A DNA stretch of 64,000 nt, taken from Paenibacillus tianmuensis (GTDB taxonomy: Bacteria > Bacillota > Bacilli > Paenibacillales > NBRC-103111). Made by a program: the position numbers and the translations under genes. Location of the stretch: NCBI RefSeq assembly GCF_900100345.1, contig NZ_FMTT01000030.1, positions 1-64,000 of the forward strand, given 5' to 3'. The stretch's first letter is position 1; each line of letters begins with the position of its first letter. This document shows, piece after piece, positions 44,406 to 53,341 of this stretch. Under the pieces are notes generated by a model, which worked only from the letters and a program-made list of their open reading frames with translations, did not search any database and was not told where the DNA came from.

Positions 44406-45164
44406 TCAGGAGCCTGCAGTGATTTTCGCAGCGGTATAATCGCGAATCGTTTCGGGGATGTACCGCAAGGAAGAGAGCGTGAAATAGGCGCCGGAAGGTT
44501 CTACGTCCACTTCGACCTGATTGTAGGCCCACTCCAGCTCCACGGGCATGAAGATGGCGTGAATACCCGCCTTGAGCGCCGGGATAATATCGGTGCGAAG
44601 CGAATTGCCGATCATCCAGGTGTTGTCCCGGTCGAATTCTTTCATGCGGATGAGTCCGTCGAGGTAATCGGCGTTTTTATGGCGCGTGACATAGATCCGG
44701 TTGCCGAAGAACCGTTCCAGCCCCGCTTCTTTTACCTTGCGCATCTGAACCGTCGGGTCCCCTCCGGTATACAAGTGAAGCGTATGGCCGTCTTCTTGCA
44801 GCATGCGGAGTGTCTCTTCCATATAAGGATACGGCTCGATGCTGTGACCGTAGACGGAAGCGCCGAGCTCGATCAGCCGTCTGACTTCCGCTTCATTTTT
44901 GGATCGGCCGGTCAAATCGGCATAATATTCGTACGTATCAACGAACGATTGGGGGAAGAAGTCCGGCACAAAGCCGCTGACAAGCACCCGCTCCAAATCG
45001 ATTTCCGCTTGTTTTTTCTTGATTTCCACGATGGACAGGTGGTAGCCGTGAAACCACGCTTCCATTTGGTCCGCGAATTGGTCGATCACCATGTCGAAAA
45101 ATTTGTTGCAATACAGAAGCGTATCGTCCATATCAAACAGAATCGTCTGCTGCACTTTGGTCAT
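44406..45164 (-). CDS. HAD-superfamily hydrolase
   Basis: The 252-residue protein has HAD motif I ILFDMDDTLLYCN, motif II in LHLYTGGDPTVQ, the lysine region and motif IV in WMIGNSLRTDIIPALKAG. The alpha-helical cap is large (C1 type). Members are phosphatases of small metabolites; substrate unknown. ATG at 45164 is chosen because AGGAGAAA lies about eight bases upstream; the longer frame has no conserved extension. It lies 110 bp upstream of the cyclase gene on the same strand. Confidence 0.87.
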   Translation of the reverse strand: MTKVQQTILFDMDDTLLYCNKFFDMVIDQFADQMEAWFHGYHLSIVEIKKKQAEIDLERVLVSGFVPDFFPQSFVDTYEYYADLTGRSKNEAEVRRLIELGASVYGHSIEPYPYMEETLRMLQEDGHTLHLYTGGDPTVQMRKVKEAGLERFFGNRIYVTRHKNADYLDGLIRMKEFDRDNTWMIGNSLRTDIIPALKAGIHAIFMPVELEWAYNQVEVDVEPSGAYFTLSSLRYIPETIRDYTAAKITAGS

Positions 45165-45186
45165 AGCGATTTCTCCTACTCTCTCT

Positions 45187-45273
45187 AAGCTTTTTGTTGT
45201 TTTTTGAATTCCTTTTTCTCGCAGGCCGGACGCAGCCTGAAGCACGGCAATCAACCTCAACAACAAAAAGCTT
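45187..45273. repeat. 15-bp perfect inverted repeats flanking 57 bp
   Basis: AAGCTTTTTGTTGTT (45187-45201) and AACAACAAAAAGCTT (45259-45273) are exact inverse copies between the bactofilin and HAD genes. On the minus strand the right-hand copy follows the bactofilin stop by ten bases. It could be a long-loop terminator or a miniature element end pair. Confidence 0.6.
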
Positions 45274-45282
45274 TTCTCTTCA

Positions 45283-45684
45283 TTATAGCACGGCTATCAC
45301 GAGAGACGCATCCTCCTGCGGCGCTTGGCCCATCTCGCTCTGGCCTTGGAACACGGCCCCGGGCTCGATAATAAGCGTAGCGGCGCGGACGGTGCCGACC
45401 AAGCGTCCAGTCGGAGTAATGCGAACAGTGCCCTCCGCCTCAACGCGCCCGTCCAGCCTTCCGGCAATGACAACGTCGCGGGCGCGCAAATCGGTAGAGC
45501 GAACGATCCCTTTCTCTCCGACCGCTACCTCGCCTGCGGCTTGAAGCACGCCTTGAAACTCGCCTTCGATACGCACGTCGGCTTCCGAGCGGAACGCTCC
45601 TTCGAGGACGCTCCCCTCGCCGATCAGCGAGACAGAGTGCCCGGAACGCGAAGACTGGCTTCGCCAACCGTTCATTCGAAACAT
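45283..45684 (-). CDS. bactofilin-family polymer-forming protein
   Basis: The 133-residue protein shows the bactofilin beta-helix pattern (SLIGEGSVLEGAFRSEADVRIEG, GEVAVGEKGIVRSTDLRARDVVIAG, GTVRITPTGRLVGTVRAATLIIEPG), with a six-residue periodicity and short disordered ends. Bactofilins polymerise on the membrane and position cell-wall enzymes. Its ATG overlaps the stop of the M23 peptidase gene (TGATG), so the two are translated together. Confidence 0.9.
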   Translation of the reverse strand: MFRMNGWRSQSSRSGHSVSLIGEGSVLEGAFRSEADVRIEGEFQGVLQAAGEVAVGEKGIVRSTDLRARDVVIAGRLDGRVEAEGTVRITPTGRLVGTVRAATLIIEPGAVFQGQSEMGQAPQEDASLVIAVL

Positions 45685-46694
45685 CACTTGTTCCTCTCCT
45701 TTTTTCGATTATCGTTTGGTATATAGGGGGCAGGATCGGTGCTTTTGCCGCTAAGCAGCACCTCGTAGTGAAGGTGGGGTCCGGTGCTGCGGCCGGTTGT
45801 TCCCAGTTGACCGATCGCCTGTCCTTTATCGACCGGATCGCCCCGATCCACCTGCGCGCTGTTCAGATGCATGTACCACGTCCGCAGCCCTTTGTCATGC
45901 TCGATCACAACGTTATGCCCGTGCAGCCGGTCATAGCCGGCCGAGTGGACGACGCCGCCCGCGACCGCATAGACCGGATCACCCAGCTTACCCGCAATGT
46001 CGATGCCGCGATGGAAGCTGAGCTTTTTCGTAAACGGGTCTTTGCGGTAGCCGTAAGAGGAGGTAACGACTTTGGATAACGTAGGCCATATATCGGGCGT
46101 GCGCTGCTGCCGCTCCTGCTTTTCCTGAAGCTGCCGCTTCGTTTGGCCGAGCCGGGAGGCGAGCTCCTTCATCTCGGCGTGCAGCGACGCGTAACGGGCT
46201 CCCGTCGCCTCGGCCAGCTCATGCGTCTGCTCCTCGGTTACGGGGAACGCTTCGCCGCCCATCCCCCCTTCACCGGCAGAAACGGCTGAGGATACAGGCT
46301 GTCCGTCGGCTTTCCGGCGCTCGATGCTGCCGGGAGCCAGCTTGTGCAAATCCTGCTCGAGCCGCTGCATCCGCTCCATTTGGCTCCGAACTTCCGCGGC
46401 TTGCTTCGAAAGCGCATAAATATCGTTTTGCAGCCGTTCGATGGCCGCGTTTTTCCGATGCAAATCTTGCTCCAGCTGCACGGTTCGCCCCTTCATCTCC
46501 ACCGATTTCAGCGAAATGGACACGGTGGAGTGCAGGCTGCGAACAGACAGAACGCAGGTTGTCCCGAACAGCAGCAGCATAAGAGAGGCTGCGCACCATA
46601 GGGCGGCGCGGGGCAGCTTGAGGCGTACCACGCTTCCGTTCGCCTCGGGAATGATGACGAACGTCAGCTTGCTTTGAAACCACGTGAACTTCAT
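45684..46694 (-). CDS. membrane-anchored M23 peptidase with coiled coil
   Basis: The 336-residue protein has one N-terminal membrane anchor (about residues 30-50, LWCAASLMLLLFGTTCV), a coiled-coil region (~65-120 and ~165-200) and a C-terminal LytM domain with zinc ligands in SFHRGIDIAGKLG and HLHYEVLLSGK. Such proteins cut peptide cross-links in peptidoglycan or act as activators of amidases; intact ligands favour activity. It is translationally coupled to the bactofilin gene, a pairing linked to cell-shape or localised wall remodelling in other bacteria. Confidence 0.92.
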   Translation of the reverse strand: MKFTWFQSKLTFVIIPEANGSVVRLKLPRAALWCAASLMLLLFGTTCVLSVRSLHSTVSISLKSVEMKGRTVQLEQDLHRKNAAIERLQNDIYALSKQAAEVRSQMERMQRLEQDLHKLAPGSIERRKADGQPVSSAVSAGEGGMGGEAFPVTEEQTHELAEATGARYASLHAEMKELASRLGQTKRQLQEKQERQQRTPDIWPTLSKVVTSSYGYRKDPFTKKLSFHRGIDIAGKLGDPVYAVAGGVVHSAGYDRLHGHNVVIEHDKGLRTWYMHLNSAQVDRGDPVDKGQAIGQLGTTGRSTGPHLHYEVLLSGKSTDPAPYIPNDNRKKERNK

Positions 46695-46819
46695 GACGGC
46701 TCCTTTCGGTGGATCTGCCTCGGCCCGAAACGGTTATTTGGCGAGGTCGGTCTAGAAAAGTCCTTCTTTCTCATACACATACCTAATAGAACAGATTTGT
46801 GTATGATGGAGGGATTCGC

Positions 46820-47200
46820 TTGGCATTTTTACATACAACCCACATGGACCTGCTGGAGCGTCTGACGCTTCATCTGAAGCAGGATATCGCTCTGCAGGCC
46901 GAAGACTTCGAGAGCGGAGCAGACGTGCTGAATCAGGTCGGCAAACGGTTTATCCGGATGGGTGAGCGCTATTTCGTACCCGCCTCGATGCAGGAAATCG
47001 TCCTTTTTGATATCCGGAAGAAGGGGGCGGGCTCCCGCGTAAACGTCCGGACAACGTATGCCGGCACATTCGAGGCGGTTCTGCTCTGCACCGGGGCCGA
47101 TTTTGTCGAGCTGCTCGTAAACCGGGCCGAAGAAGAGGAGGAACTGGTCATTCTCATCCCCTTGAGCCGGATCGTTGGGATCGAGCGTGCCAGGTCATGA
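46820..47200 (+). CDS. hypothetical protein, divergent from the M23 peptidase gene
   Basis: TTG at 46820 follows GGAGGG by six bases and gives 126 residues (MAFLHTTHMDLLERLTLHL). The C-terminal half is beta-rich (YFVPASMQEIVLFDI, GTFEAVLLCTGADFVELLV, LVILIPLSRIVGIERA), which looks like a small Sm- or YlmC-like barrel for surface or RNA contact, but no family is claimed. No signal or membrane segment. Its end overlaps the GerAB-type gene by six bases on the opposite strand. Confidence 0.6.
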   Translation: MAFLHTTHMDLLERLTLHLKQDIALQAEDFESGADVLNQVGKRFIRMGERYFVPASMQEIVLFDIRKKGAGSRVNVRTTYAGTFEAVLLCTGADFVELLVNRAEEEEELVILIPLSRIVGIERARS

Positions 47201-48625
47201 CGTCTGCGCCGAATGGGGGGAACTCCTCGCGGCAAGGTCCTTGGCTTTCCGCATCTCCATGTGCGTAACGAATAGCAATAACGCCAGAACGAGCGCATAG
47301 CCGAAGCCGGCCAGCTTGCCGATGACCGCATAGTTCCGGCTGAAGATAAGGCCCGCGCCGACGAAAACAAATCCGAGGGCGAGCAGCACATTGCCGGCTC
47401 GCAGCCAGGTACGGCCTGATATCGCGTCCAGACGCGAGCCGAGCTGTTTCCCCGGGTGGCGATTTCCCCCTTTGGACATCCCGTCCCGGTCATGTCCCTG
47501 ACTTTTTCCCGAAGATCCTTCCGCATGGCGCTCGGGGCTTCGTTTCGGGAATCTTCGCATGAGCAGCAGCATAGCCGCCAGCAGCACCGGTTGATAGCTG
47601 AGCACCAACACGGGCGAGCTGTAATTGCCAAAGCTGAAAACCTCCGGCGTGCTCTTGAAAGCAAGAATCGTGGTCAGCAGCAAAAAGAGGCTGACCGGGG
47701 AATTAATAAGCGTGTAGTCCCTTTGCCGGATCAGGCTGGTGATCCCGATCAGGAAGGCAAGATAAATGAAGATCATCTTGCCGACGATAATCGGGAACCA
47801 GATGCTCAGAATGAGCAGATCCATCCGGTCCAAAAAGTCCGTAATTTGAATGTGCTGTACCAAGCTGTAGCTCGGATAAATCAGGTTGCCGGGAATGTTC
47901 GGCCCGAGGACGGACACTTCCATCAAGAGGAAAAGCGACAGCAGCGCCGTAGCCATCAGCGAACCGTGCCGAAGGGCGGAGTGAATCTGACTGGAATTCC
48001 AGATCATATGCAAAAACGCCCCTGCAACGATGATATCCCCGTACCAGCCGACACTGAGAAGGCCTGCGTATCCAAGCTGCTTAGGCGAAGTCGTCAATAC
48101 CGGCTGCAGTAGATGGAAGCTCATTTCGTTGGACAACAGGAACGGCAGCATTAACGTGAGCGCGAAGAACACGGGAAAAAACAAATCGTTGACCCGGGAA
48201 ATCACTTCAGCACTGGTCCGGCCGTAAAACATAAGCATCACGACGAGGAGCAGAACGAGCATTTCCTCGGGAGTGTTCGGGAGAAGAAGCGTGCCGATGA
48301 ACTTGCCGAACATCCGAAGATCGCGCAGCAGGATGAACCATAGGTGGATCAGCAGTATCATGTTCGCAAGCATGCCGAACCAGCGGCCAAACAAAATAAA
48401 GTTGATCTCGAAAAGATGCTTTCCCGGAAGCCGCATACTGAGCTGTGCAAAAACGTATGAGATGAAAAGAATATAGACGGTGGGCAGCAAATAGACGAAC
48501 CAGATATCCATATGCGAGATCCGGACCAGATCGTGCTGGATGCTAAGCAGCCCGCCGCCGATTAGCAGCGATCCCACCAGCCAGGAGAGCTGTCTTTGGT
48601 TAATGACTTGCGTGTTGACAGGCAT
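47195..48625 (-). CDS. GerAB/ArcD/ProY-family germination receptor B subunit with C-terminal extension
   Basis: The first ~365 residues contain ten membrane segments of the APC-type GerAB/ProY fold (QLSWLVGSLLIGGGLLSI, GYAGLLSVGWYGDIIVAGAF). B subunits sense germinants such as amino acids in the spore inner membrane. The protein is 476 residues long, ~110 more than usual: after a hydrophilic, basic linker (about 365-410) come two extra membrane segments (VLLALGFVFVGAGLIF and FGYALVLALLLFV). It is last in the operon, 31 bp after the D-type gene. Confidence 0.88.
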   Translation of the reverse strand: MPVNTQVINQRQLSWLVGSLLIGGGLLSIQHDLVRISHMDIWFVYLLPTVYILFISYVFAQLSMRLPGKHLFEINFILFGRWFGMLANMILLIHLWFILLRDLRMFGKFIGTLLLPNTPEEMLVLLLVVMLMFYGRTSAEVISRVNDLFFPVFFALTLMLPFLLSNEMSFHLLQPVLTTSPKQLGYAGLLSVGWYGDIIVAGAFLHMIWNSSQIHSALRHGSLMATALLSLFLLMEVSVLGPNIPGNLIYPSYSLVQHIQITDFLDRMDLLILSIWFPIIVGKMIFIYLAFLIGITSLIRQRDYTLINSPVSLFLLLTTILAFKSTPEVFSFGNYSSPVLVLSYQPVLLAAMLLLMRRFPKRSPERHAEGSSGKSQGHDRDGMSKGGNRHPGKQLGSRLDAISGRTWLRAGNVLLALGFVFVGAGLIFSRNYAVIGKLAGFGYALVLALLLFVTHMEMRKAKDLAARSSPHSAQTS

Positions 48626-48655
48626 GCGTTCACCCGCTTTCCTCCATCGCTTCGT

Positions 48656-48889
48656 TTACTGAGGATGGATAATTGAGAAAACCCACGGCGATACCCGATC
48701 GATAAAAAAACGTGTCGGCATCGGGGGTTGATAGCCGGACGCCACGCAGAGAAAGAGACCCAGCGTCACAAGCGTAATGCATGTGTACAGCCGTGCTGTT
48801 GCCTTCGGCTGTCTCGCCCAATGCTTCATGTTCAAAAATAAATGAAACGCCATCAGCACCATGAACCAGACGAGAAACTGGGAGTTCAT
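48656..48889 (-). CDS. GerA-type receptor D subunit (small two-span membrane protein)
   Basis: The 77-residue product has two hydrophobic segments (FLVWFMVLMAFHLFL and LYTCITLVTLGLFLCVA) and short polar ends. Its ATG overlaps the GerAC stop (ATGA). Size, topology and operon position match the D subunits described for GerA-type operons in Bacillus, which modulate germination receptor function. No sequence motif proves it; the assignment is by topology and context. Confidence 0.75.
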   Translation of the reverse strand: MNSQFLVWFMVLMAFHLFLNMKHWARQPKATARLYTCITLVTLGLFLCVASGYQPPMPTRFFIDRVSPWVFSIIHPQ

Positions 48890-50067
48890 CGGGCAGGCTC
48901 CGCTTTCGTCACGTTCTCGTAAATCAGACCCGTTTCCGTAAGCACGCTTTTTACCTCTATGCGGAAATCGGCGTCCTTCATCCCGGCCGGCCAGCGCGAT
49001 GCGTACTCCTTCTCCCAAAGCCCCGGATGCTCCCGCCACAAATACGATCCGAATTGTGCGGAGTCGGTGTCATTGCCGATCATTTTGCGGATCGCTTTCC
49101 GCATCGCTTGTTCGATGTAACGGTTCATCGCTTCCTCCACCTTTTGGACCTTGCCGGTTTGACTGAGGTCGTACATGCCCAAGCTTTCGGTTACTTTGGC
49201 CTTGGCTTCCGTGCGGATGTCAAATCGAAGCTTCCCGCTTACCGTATGGGCCCGAATCTGGCTTTTCGAATCGAAGATGCTCAGCGTAATCGTATACCGG
49301 TCGTCGATTTTTACGGTAGCGGTCGACTGTACGGGCATGTTTTTCAGCCAGGCGAGCCCGCTTGCCTCCGCATTCTCGAACACGCCGGTCATTTTGTCAT
49401 TGCGAAATTGCGCATAGCCCAGGAACTCGATTTCCTTCGATTTCTTCGCATTTTTGGAGGTTTTCTCCGATTCTTTCACGCCCATGTAGACCGTTACGGC
49501 ATCGCTGCCGGGGCTGCTGAGCGCGAGGGCGACTTGCTTCATGTTGATATGGATGACGTTCCGGGCCTTCACAAGCTCCCGGATCGCTTCCGACGGGAAG
49601 CGTTCGAACTGCGGCGTTGCTTGCAGCAGCTCGTAAGCTTTTCCTCTGGTGACGACCATATAAATCGTCATCCGGCTTTCCGGAGAGCGGGGCGTCGTAT
49701 CGAAGACGTTCCGGATCCCCTGTTTGGCAAAATCCTCGCCGATCAACAACGTTCTGCGGTGCGCGAAAAACATGCGGCGGGACATCCGCCGCTGCAGCCG
49801 GGCCTGCGCCTCCCGAAACGTGGTGCCGACTTCGGAATCGATGTAGTAGCTTTTGGTTCCGGCCGTTCCGCCTCCTCCTCCGGAGGCTCCGCCCATATTG
49901 CCGGGGAGCGGCATCATTACGCTGTACCGGATCTTGCCGTCTTGCTCCACATCCACCGCAGTCGTCAAAATAAAGGCAGTGTCGTTGATTTCCACCCGGT
50001 CCCAGCACCCGGTCAGGCAGAGCAGGGAGAGTAGAACGAGGAATAGGCGGGTCCGGCGCAAGCTCAT
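48886..50067 (-). CDS. GerAC-family germination receptor lipoprotein (C subunit)
   Basis: The 393-residue protein has a lipoprotein signal peptide with lipobox LTGC-WDRVEINDTAF, the hallmark of GerAC proteins, and C-terminal features of the three-domain fold (RKMIGNDTDSAQFGSYLWREHPG). It is lipid-anchored on the outer face of the spore inner membrane and required for nutrient germination. A Gly-rich loop (GGASGGGGGTAG) sits near residue 60. ATG at 50067 has AAGGAG eight bases upstream and overlaps the GerAA stop by four bases. Confidence 0.93.
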   Translation of the reverse strand: MSLRRTRLFLVLLSLLCLTGCWDRVEINDTAFILTTAVDVEQDGKIRYSVMMPLPGNMGGASGGGGGTAGTKSYYIDSEVGTTFREAQARLQRRMSRRMFFAHRRTLLIGEDFAKQGIRNVFDTTPRSPESRMTIYMVVTRGKAYELLQATPQFERFPSEAIRELVKARNVIHINMKQVALALSSPGSDAVTVYMGVKESEKTSKNAKKSKEIEFLGYAQFRNDKMTGVFENAEASGLAWLKNMPVQSTATVKIDDRYTITLSIFDSKSQIRAHTVSGKLRFDIRTEAKAKVTESLGMYDLSQTGKVQKVEEAMNRYIEQAMRKAIRKMIGNDTDSAQFGSYLWREHPGLWEKEYASRWPAGMKDADFRIEVKSVLTETGLIYENVTKAEPAR

Positions 50068-51692
50068 TCCACAGGCTCCTTTCTTTCCTCTTTCGTATGG
50101 TCGATGGTTTTGCCCCGCTGGCCGGATTGCTCCGTAATTTCCTGCGGCAGCGTATCGTCTATCCTCTTGCTGTCCTGCAGGGGCATAAAGGACTGACGTT
50201 GTCCCATCGCCCACCAAGGCGCGCGGAAGAGAATATCCTTCAGGTCGCCGGAGGATAGCGGCCCGATCGGCGATAAGTAAGGAATGCCGAAGGAGCGGAG
50301 GTTAGCCAGATGTCCCATGATCAGCATGATCATAATCAAGATGCCGTACATTCCGAACAGCGAGGCGGCGATCAGGATCGGAAACCGCAGCATCCGGATC
50401 GCGATCGCTCCATTAAACCGCGGGATCGTGAACGAGGCGATCCCGGTGAGCGATACGACGATCACCATCGGCGCAGATACGATGCCTGCCTGCACCGACG
50501 CCTGTCCGACGACGAGCGCGCCCAGAATACTGACCGCCGACCCGATCGCTTTAGGCAGCCGGATGCCCGCTTCTCTGAGCGCCTCGAAGGTCACTTCCAT
50601 GATCAGCGCTTCGATGACGGCCGGGAACGGGATCGCTTCCCGGGCGGCGGCGACCGACAGCAGCAGAGACGTAGGGAGCAAGTCCTGATGGTAGGTTGTA
50701 ATAGCGACGTATAAGGCCGGCGTCAGCAGCGACAGCACCATGAACGTATACCGCAGCCAGCGGATCAGCGTGGCCACCTGATACCGCTCGTAATAATCCT
50801 CGCTGGCCTGCATAATTTCGGCGAAGACGAACGGCACGATGAGCGTAAACGGCGTCCCGTCCACCATAATGCCGACGCGTCCCTGCAGCAGGGCGGCCGC
50901 GACGACATCCGGCCGTTCGGTATATTGAAGCTGCGGAAAGGGCGAATACGTCGAATCTTGAATGAATTCTTCGATATAGCCCGATTCCAGTACGGCATCG
51001 ATGTTTATTTTTTCGAGGCGTTTGACCACTTCATGGACGACGCTCGGGTCCGCCAGATCGTCCAGATAAGTAACGACGACATTGGTGTTGGTTTCCCGGC
51101 CGAGCGTCATCGGTTTCATTTTCAAATGCGGCGTTTTCAGCTTGCGGCGGATCATGGACGTGTTCGTCCGGATATTTTCTACGAACCCTTCGCGGGGGCC
51201 GCGTACGACCGATTCGGTATCGGGCTCGTTGATGGACCTTTTTTCCATCCCCCGCATGCCGAGCAGCAGCGCCTTGTTGTTGCGCTCGACGATCAGCCCC
51301 GTGTCGCCGCCGAGTACGGAAAGCAGCATATCCGCATAATTGTCCGCCTTCTGAATCTGGGAGACGGGCAGCGTCATATCGGAGATGTTGTCGATCAGTT
51401 CCTCTCCGCCCTCCAGAATCATCAGCGACTTCATCGTCTCGTTCACCAGCTCCGTCTTGGCCATGCCGTCGACAAAAAACAAAATCGCCGGCAAGCTTTG
51501 CTCGATGCGGAACTCGCGAATGACGAAATCGGAGCAGTCCTTGAACAGCTCCTCCAAATAACTTTTGTTTTCTTCGACGCTCATAAAGACAGGCACGGAG
51601 CGCAGCTCGTCGATAAAACGGTATTCCGCTTTCCGCAGCGGGTGTTCCGAGGCGTCCTGTCCTTTTTTCTTGCGGCTTTTCGGTTGGGTCAT
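50064..51692 (-). CDS. GerAA-family germination receptor A subunit
   Basis: The ~542-residue protein has an N-terminal cytoplasmic domain (VTYLDDLADPSVVHEVVKRLEKI, GRVGIMVDGTPFTLIVPFVFAE), four to five membrane segments in the C-terminal half (TLIRWLRYTFMVLSLLTPALYVA, PMVIVVSLTGIASF) and a short hydrophilic tail. A subunits form the ion-conducting part of spore germination receptors. ATG at 51692 is chosen because AAGGAG lies about six bases upstream. Operon order A-C-D-B resembles gerK of B. subtilis. Confidence 0.93.
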   Translation of the reverse strand: MTQPKSRKKKGQDASEHPLRKAEYRFIDELRSVPVFMSVEENKSYLEELFKDCSDFVIREFRIEQSLPAILFFVDGMAKTELVNETMKSLMILEGGEELIDNISDMTLPVSQIQKADNYADMLLSVLGGDTGLIVERNNKALLLGMRGMEKRSINEPDTESVVRGPREGFVENIRTNTSMIRRKLKTPHLKMKPMTLGRETNTNVVVTYLDDLADPSVVHEVVKRLEKINIDAVLESGYIEEFIQDSTYSPFPQLQYTERPDVVAAALLQGRVGIMVDGTPFTLIVPFVFAEIMQASEDYYERYQVATLIRWLRYTFMVLSLLTPALYVAITTYHQDLLPTSLLLSVAAAREAIPFPAVIEALIMEVTFEALREAGIRLPKAIGSAVSILGALVVGQASVQAGIVSAPMVIVVSLTGIASFTIPRFNGAIAIRMLRFPILIAASLFGMYGILIMIMLIMGHLANLRSFGIPYLSPIGPLSSGDLKDILFRAPWWAMGQRQSFMPLQDSKRIDDTLPQEITEQSGQRGKTIDHTKEERKEPVE

Positions 51693-51883
51693 GACACTCC
51701 TTCCTGCCCGCGGCATCTTATCCAAGCATTGCCGGAGCGTGTCTTGTATATTTTCCACCATTTGCGAAATTTTATGACAAACCGTTGGGTTCCTGTGCCA
51801 TGATGGGGAATAGGCGGGCGGGCGGAAGTAAAAGCTAGAACAGATTGGCAAGCGCCTGTTGTTTCAAAAGGAGGAATGACGAC

Positions 51884-53314
51884 GTGCTGTGGCTCGTCAT
51901 CGCACTGACCTTATTCATCATTCAGATTCTCACGATTCTGGTCGGGGAGTTTCGCCGCCCGGCCAAGGCGATGGCGTGGCTTTTCATATTGTTTCTCATC
52001 CCGGTCATCGGCTTTGTAATGTATTATTTTTTGGCCAAAGAATACACACAGCGGAAAAAAGTGAAGCGCAACGGGCTGCGGCTCGTAAACGATATCCGGC
52101 ATCTCGGCAAAAAGCAGCATTCGGCGGATTTCCAACCCGAAGAGGACCGGCTGCGCGGCTGGCGGCACGAGCCCAGACTGTTCTCGCTGCTCAATAACAT
52201 TCCCGGGGCTCTCATTACAATGCATAACGAGGTGCGGGTGCTGACCGATGCCGCCGCGGCGTATCCGGCGATGCTTGCTGCCATGGAGCAGGCGAAGGGG
52301 CATATTCATTTTGAGTTTTACACCATTCGTAACGACGGCATCGGCCGGCAGTTCCATGAGCTGCTGATCCGCAAGGCGCAGGAAGGCGTGAAGGTGCGCT
52401 GCATCTTCGACGGCATCGGCAGCTACCAGCTCGATAGCCGGTTCGTGCAAGAGCTGAAGCAGGCCGGGTGCGAGGTGTACTTCTTTTTGCCGGCGGTGAT
52501 TGCTTTTTTCGACAAGCGGATGAATTACCGGAATCATCGCAAAATCGTCGTCATTGACGGCGTCCGCGGCTTTCTCGGAGGAATCAACATCGGAGACGAA
52601 TACCTGGGGGCGAATCCCAAGCTAGGCTACTGGCGGGATACGCATTTGGAGCTGGAAGGCGACGCGGTGTACTCGCTGCAGTATACGTTTCTGACCGACT
52701 GGATGTTTGTGAGCGGAAAGCGGCTGGCGGATTCGGAATTTTTTCCCGAGCACGATTGCGCGGGCCGCAAGCCCGTACAGATTATTTCAAGCGGACCGGA
52801 TGCGCATTGGGATGCCGTTCTGGAAATGTTTTTCGCATCGATCACTGCAGCCAAACGAAGAATTTACATTACCACTCCATACTTCATCCCCGATCCGAGC
52901 ATTACCATGGGGCTAAAGACGGCGGCGATCAGCGGGGTGGACGTCCGGATCATTTTCCCGCAAAAGGCGGATTCGCGCATCGTGAACTATGCTTCCCTGT
53001 CGTATCTGGAGGAGCTGATGCAGGCCGGAGTCCGCTTCTATGCTTATCAAAAAGGGTTTATCCACGCGAAGGTCCTCCTAATCGACAATCTGCTTGCTTC
53101 GGTCGGTTCCGCGAATATGGATCTGCGCAGCTTTTACAATAATTTCGAGCTGAACGCCGTCTTTTTCGACAAAGAGACGATTCATCGGCTGGAAACCGAT
53201 TTTATTCTCGATTTGAAGGAAAGCCGCGAGGTCAAGCTGGGGACATTCGAGAAGCGCTCCCGCTGGCAGAAGGGCAAGGAAGTCATTGCGCGGCTCCTGT
53301 CGCCGCTTTTCTAA
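51884..53314 (+). CDS. cls: cardiolipin synthase
   Basis: The 476-residue protein has two N-terminal membrane segments (LWLVIALTLFIIQILTILVG and AMAWLFILFLIPVIGFVMYYFL) and two phospholipase-D HKD motifs, NHRKIVVIDG and HAKVLLIDN. It condenses phosphatidylglycerol into cardiolipin at the membrane. GTG at 51884 is preferred because AAAGGAGG lies nine bases upstream; length equals that of B. subtilis ClsA. It diverges from the germination operon; no regulatory site is evident between. Confidence 0.94.
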   Translation: MLWLVIALTLFIIQILTILVGEFRRPAKAMAWLFILFLIPVIGFVMYYFLAKEYTQRKKVKRNGLRLVNDIRHLGKKQHSADFQPEEDRLRGWRHEPRLFSLLNNIPGALITMHNEVRVLTDAAAAYPAMLAAMEQAKGHIHFEFYTIRNDGIGRQFHELLIRKAQEGVKVRCIFDGIGSYQLDSRFVQELKQAGCEVYFFLPAVIAFFDKRMNYRNHRKIVVIDGVRGFLGGINIGDEYLGANPKLGYWRDTHLELEGDAVYSLQYTFLTDWMFVSGKRLADSEFFPEHDCAGRKPVQIISSGPDAHWDAVLEMFFASITAAKRRIYITTPYFIPDPSITMGLKTAAISGVDVRIIFPQKADSRIVNYASLSYLEELMQAGVRFYAYQKGFIHAKVLLIDNLLASVGSANMDLRSFYNNFELNAVFFDKETIHRLETDFILDLKESREVKLGTFEKRSRWQKGKEVIARLLSPLF

Positions 53315-53341
53315 CAAGCGGCGCGGCGCCGGGTTCAAGGA

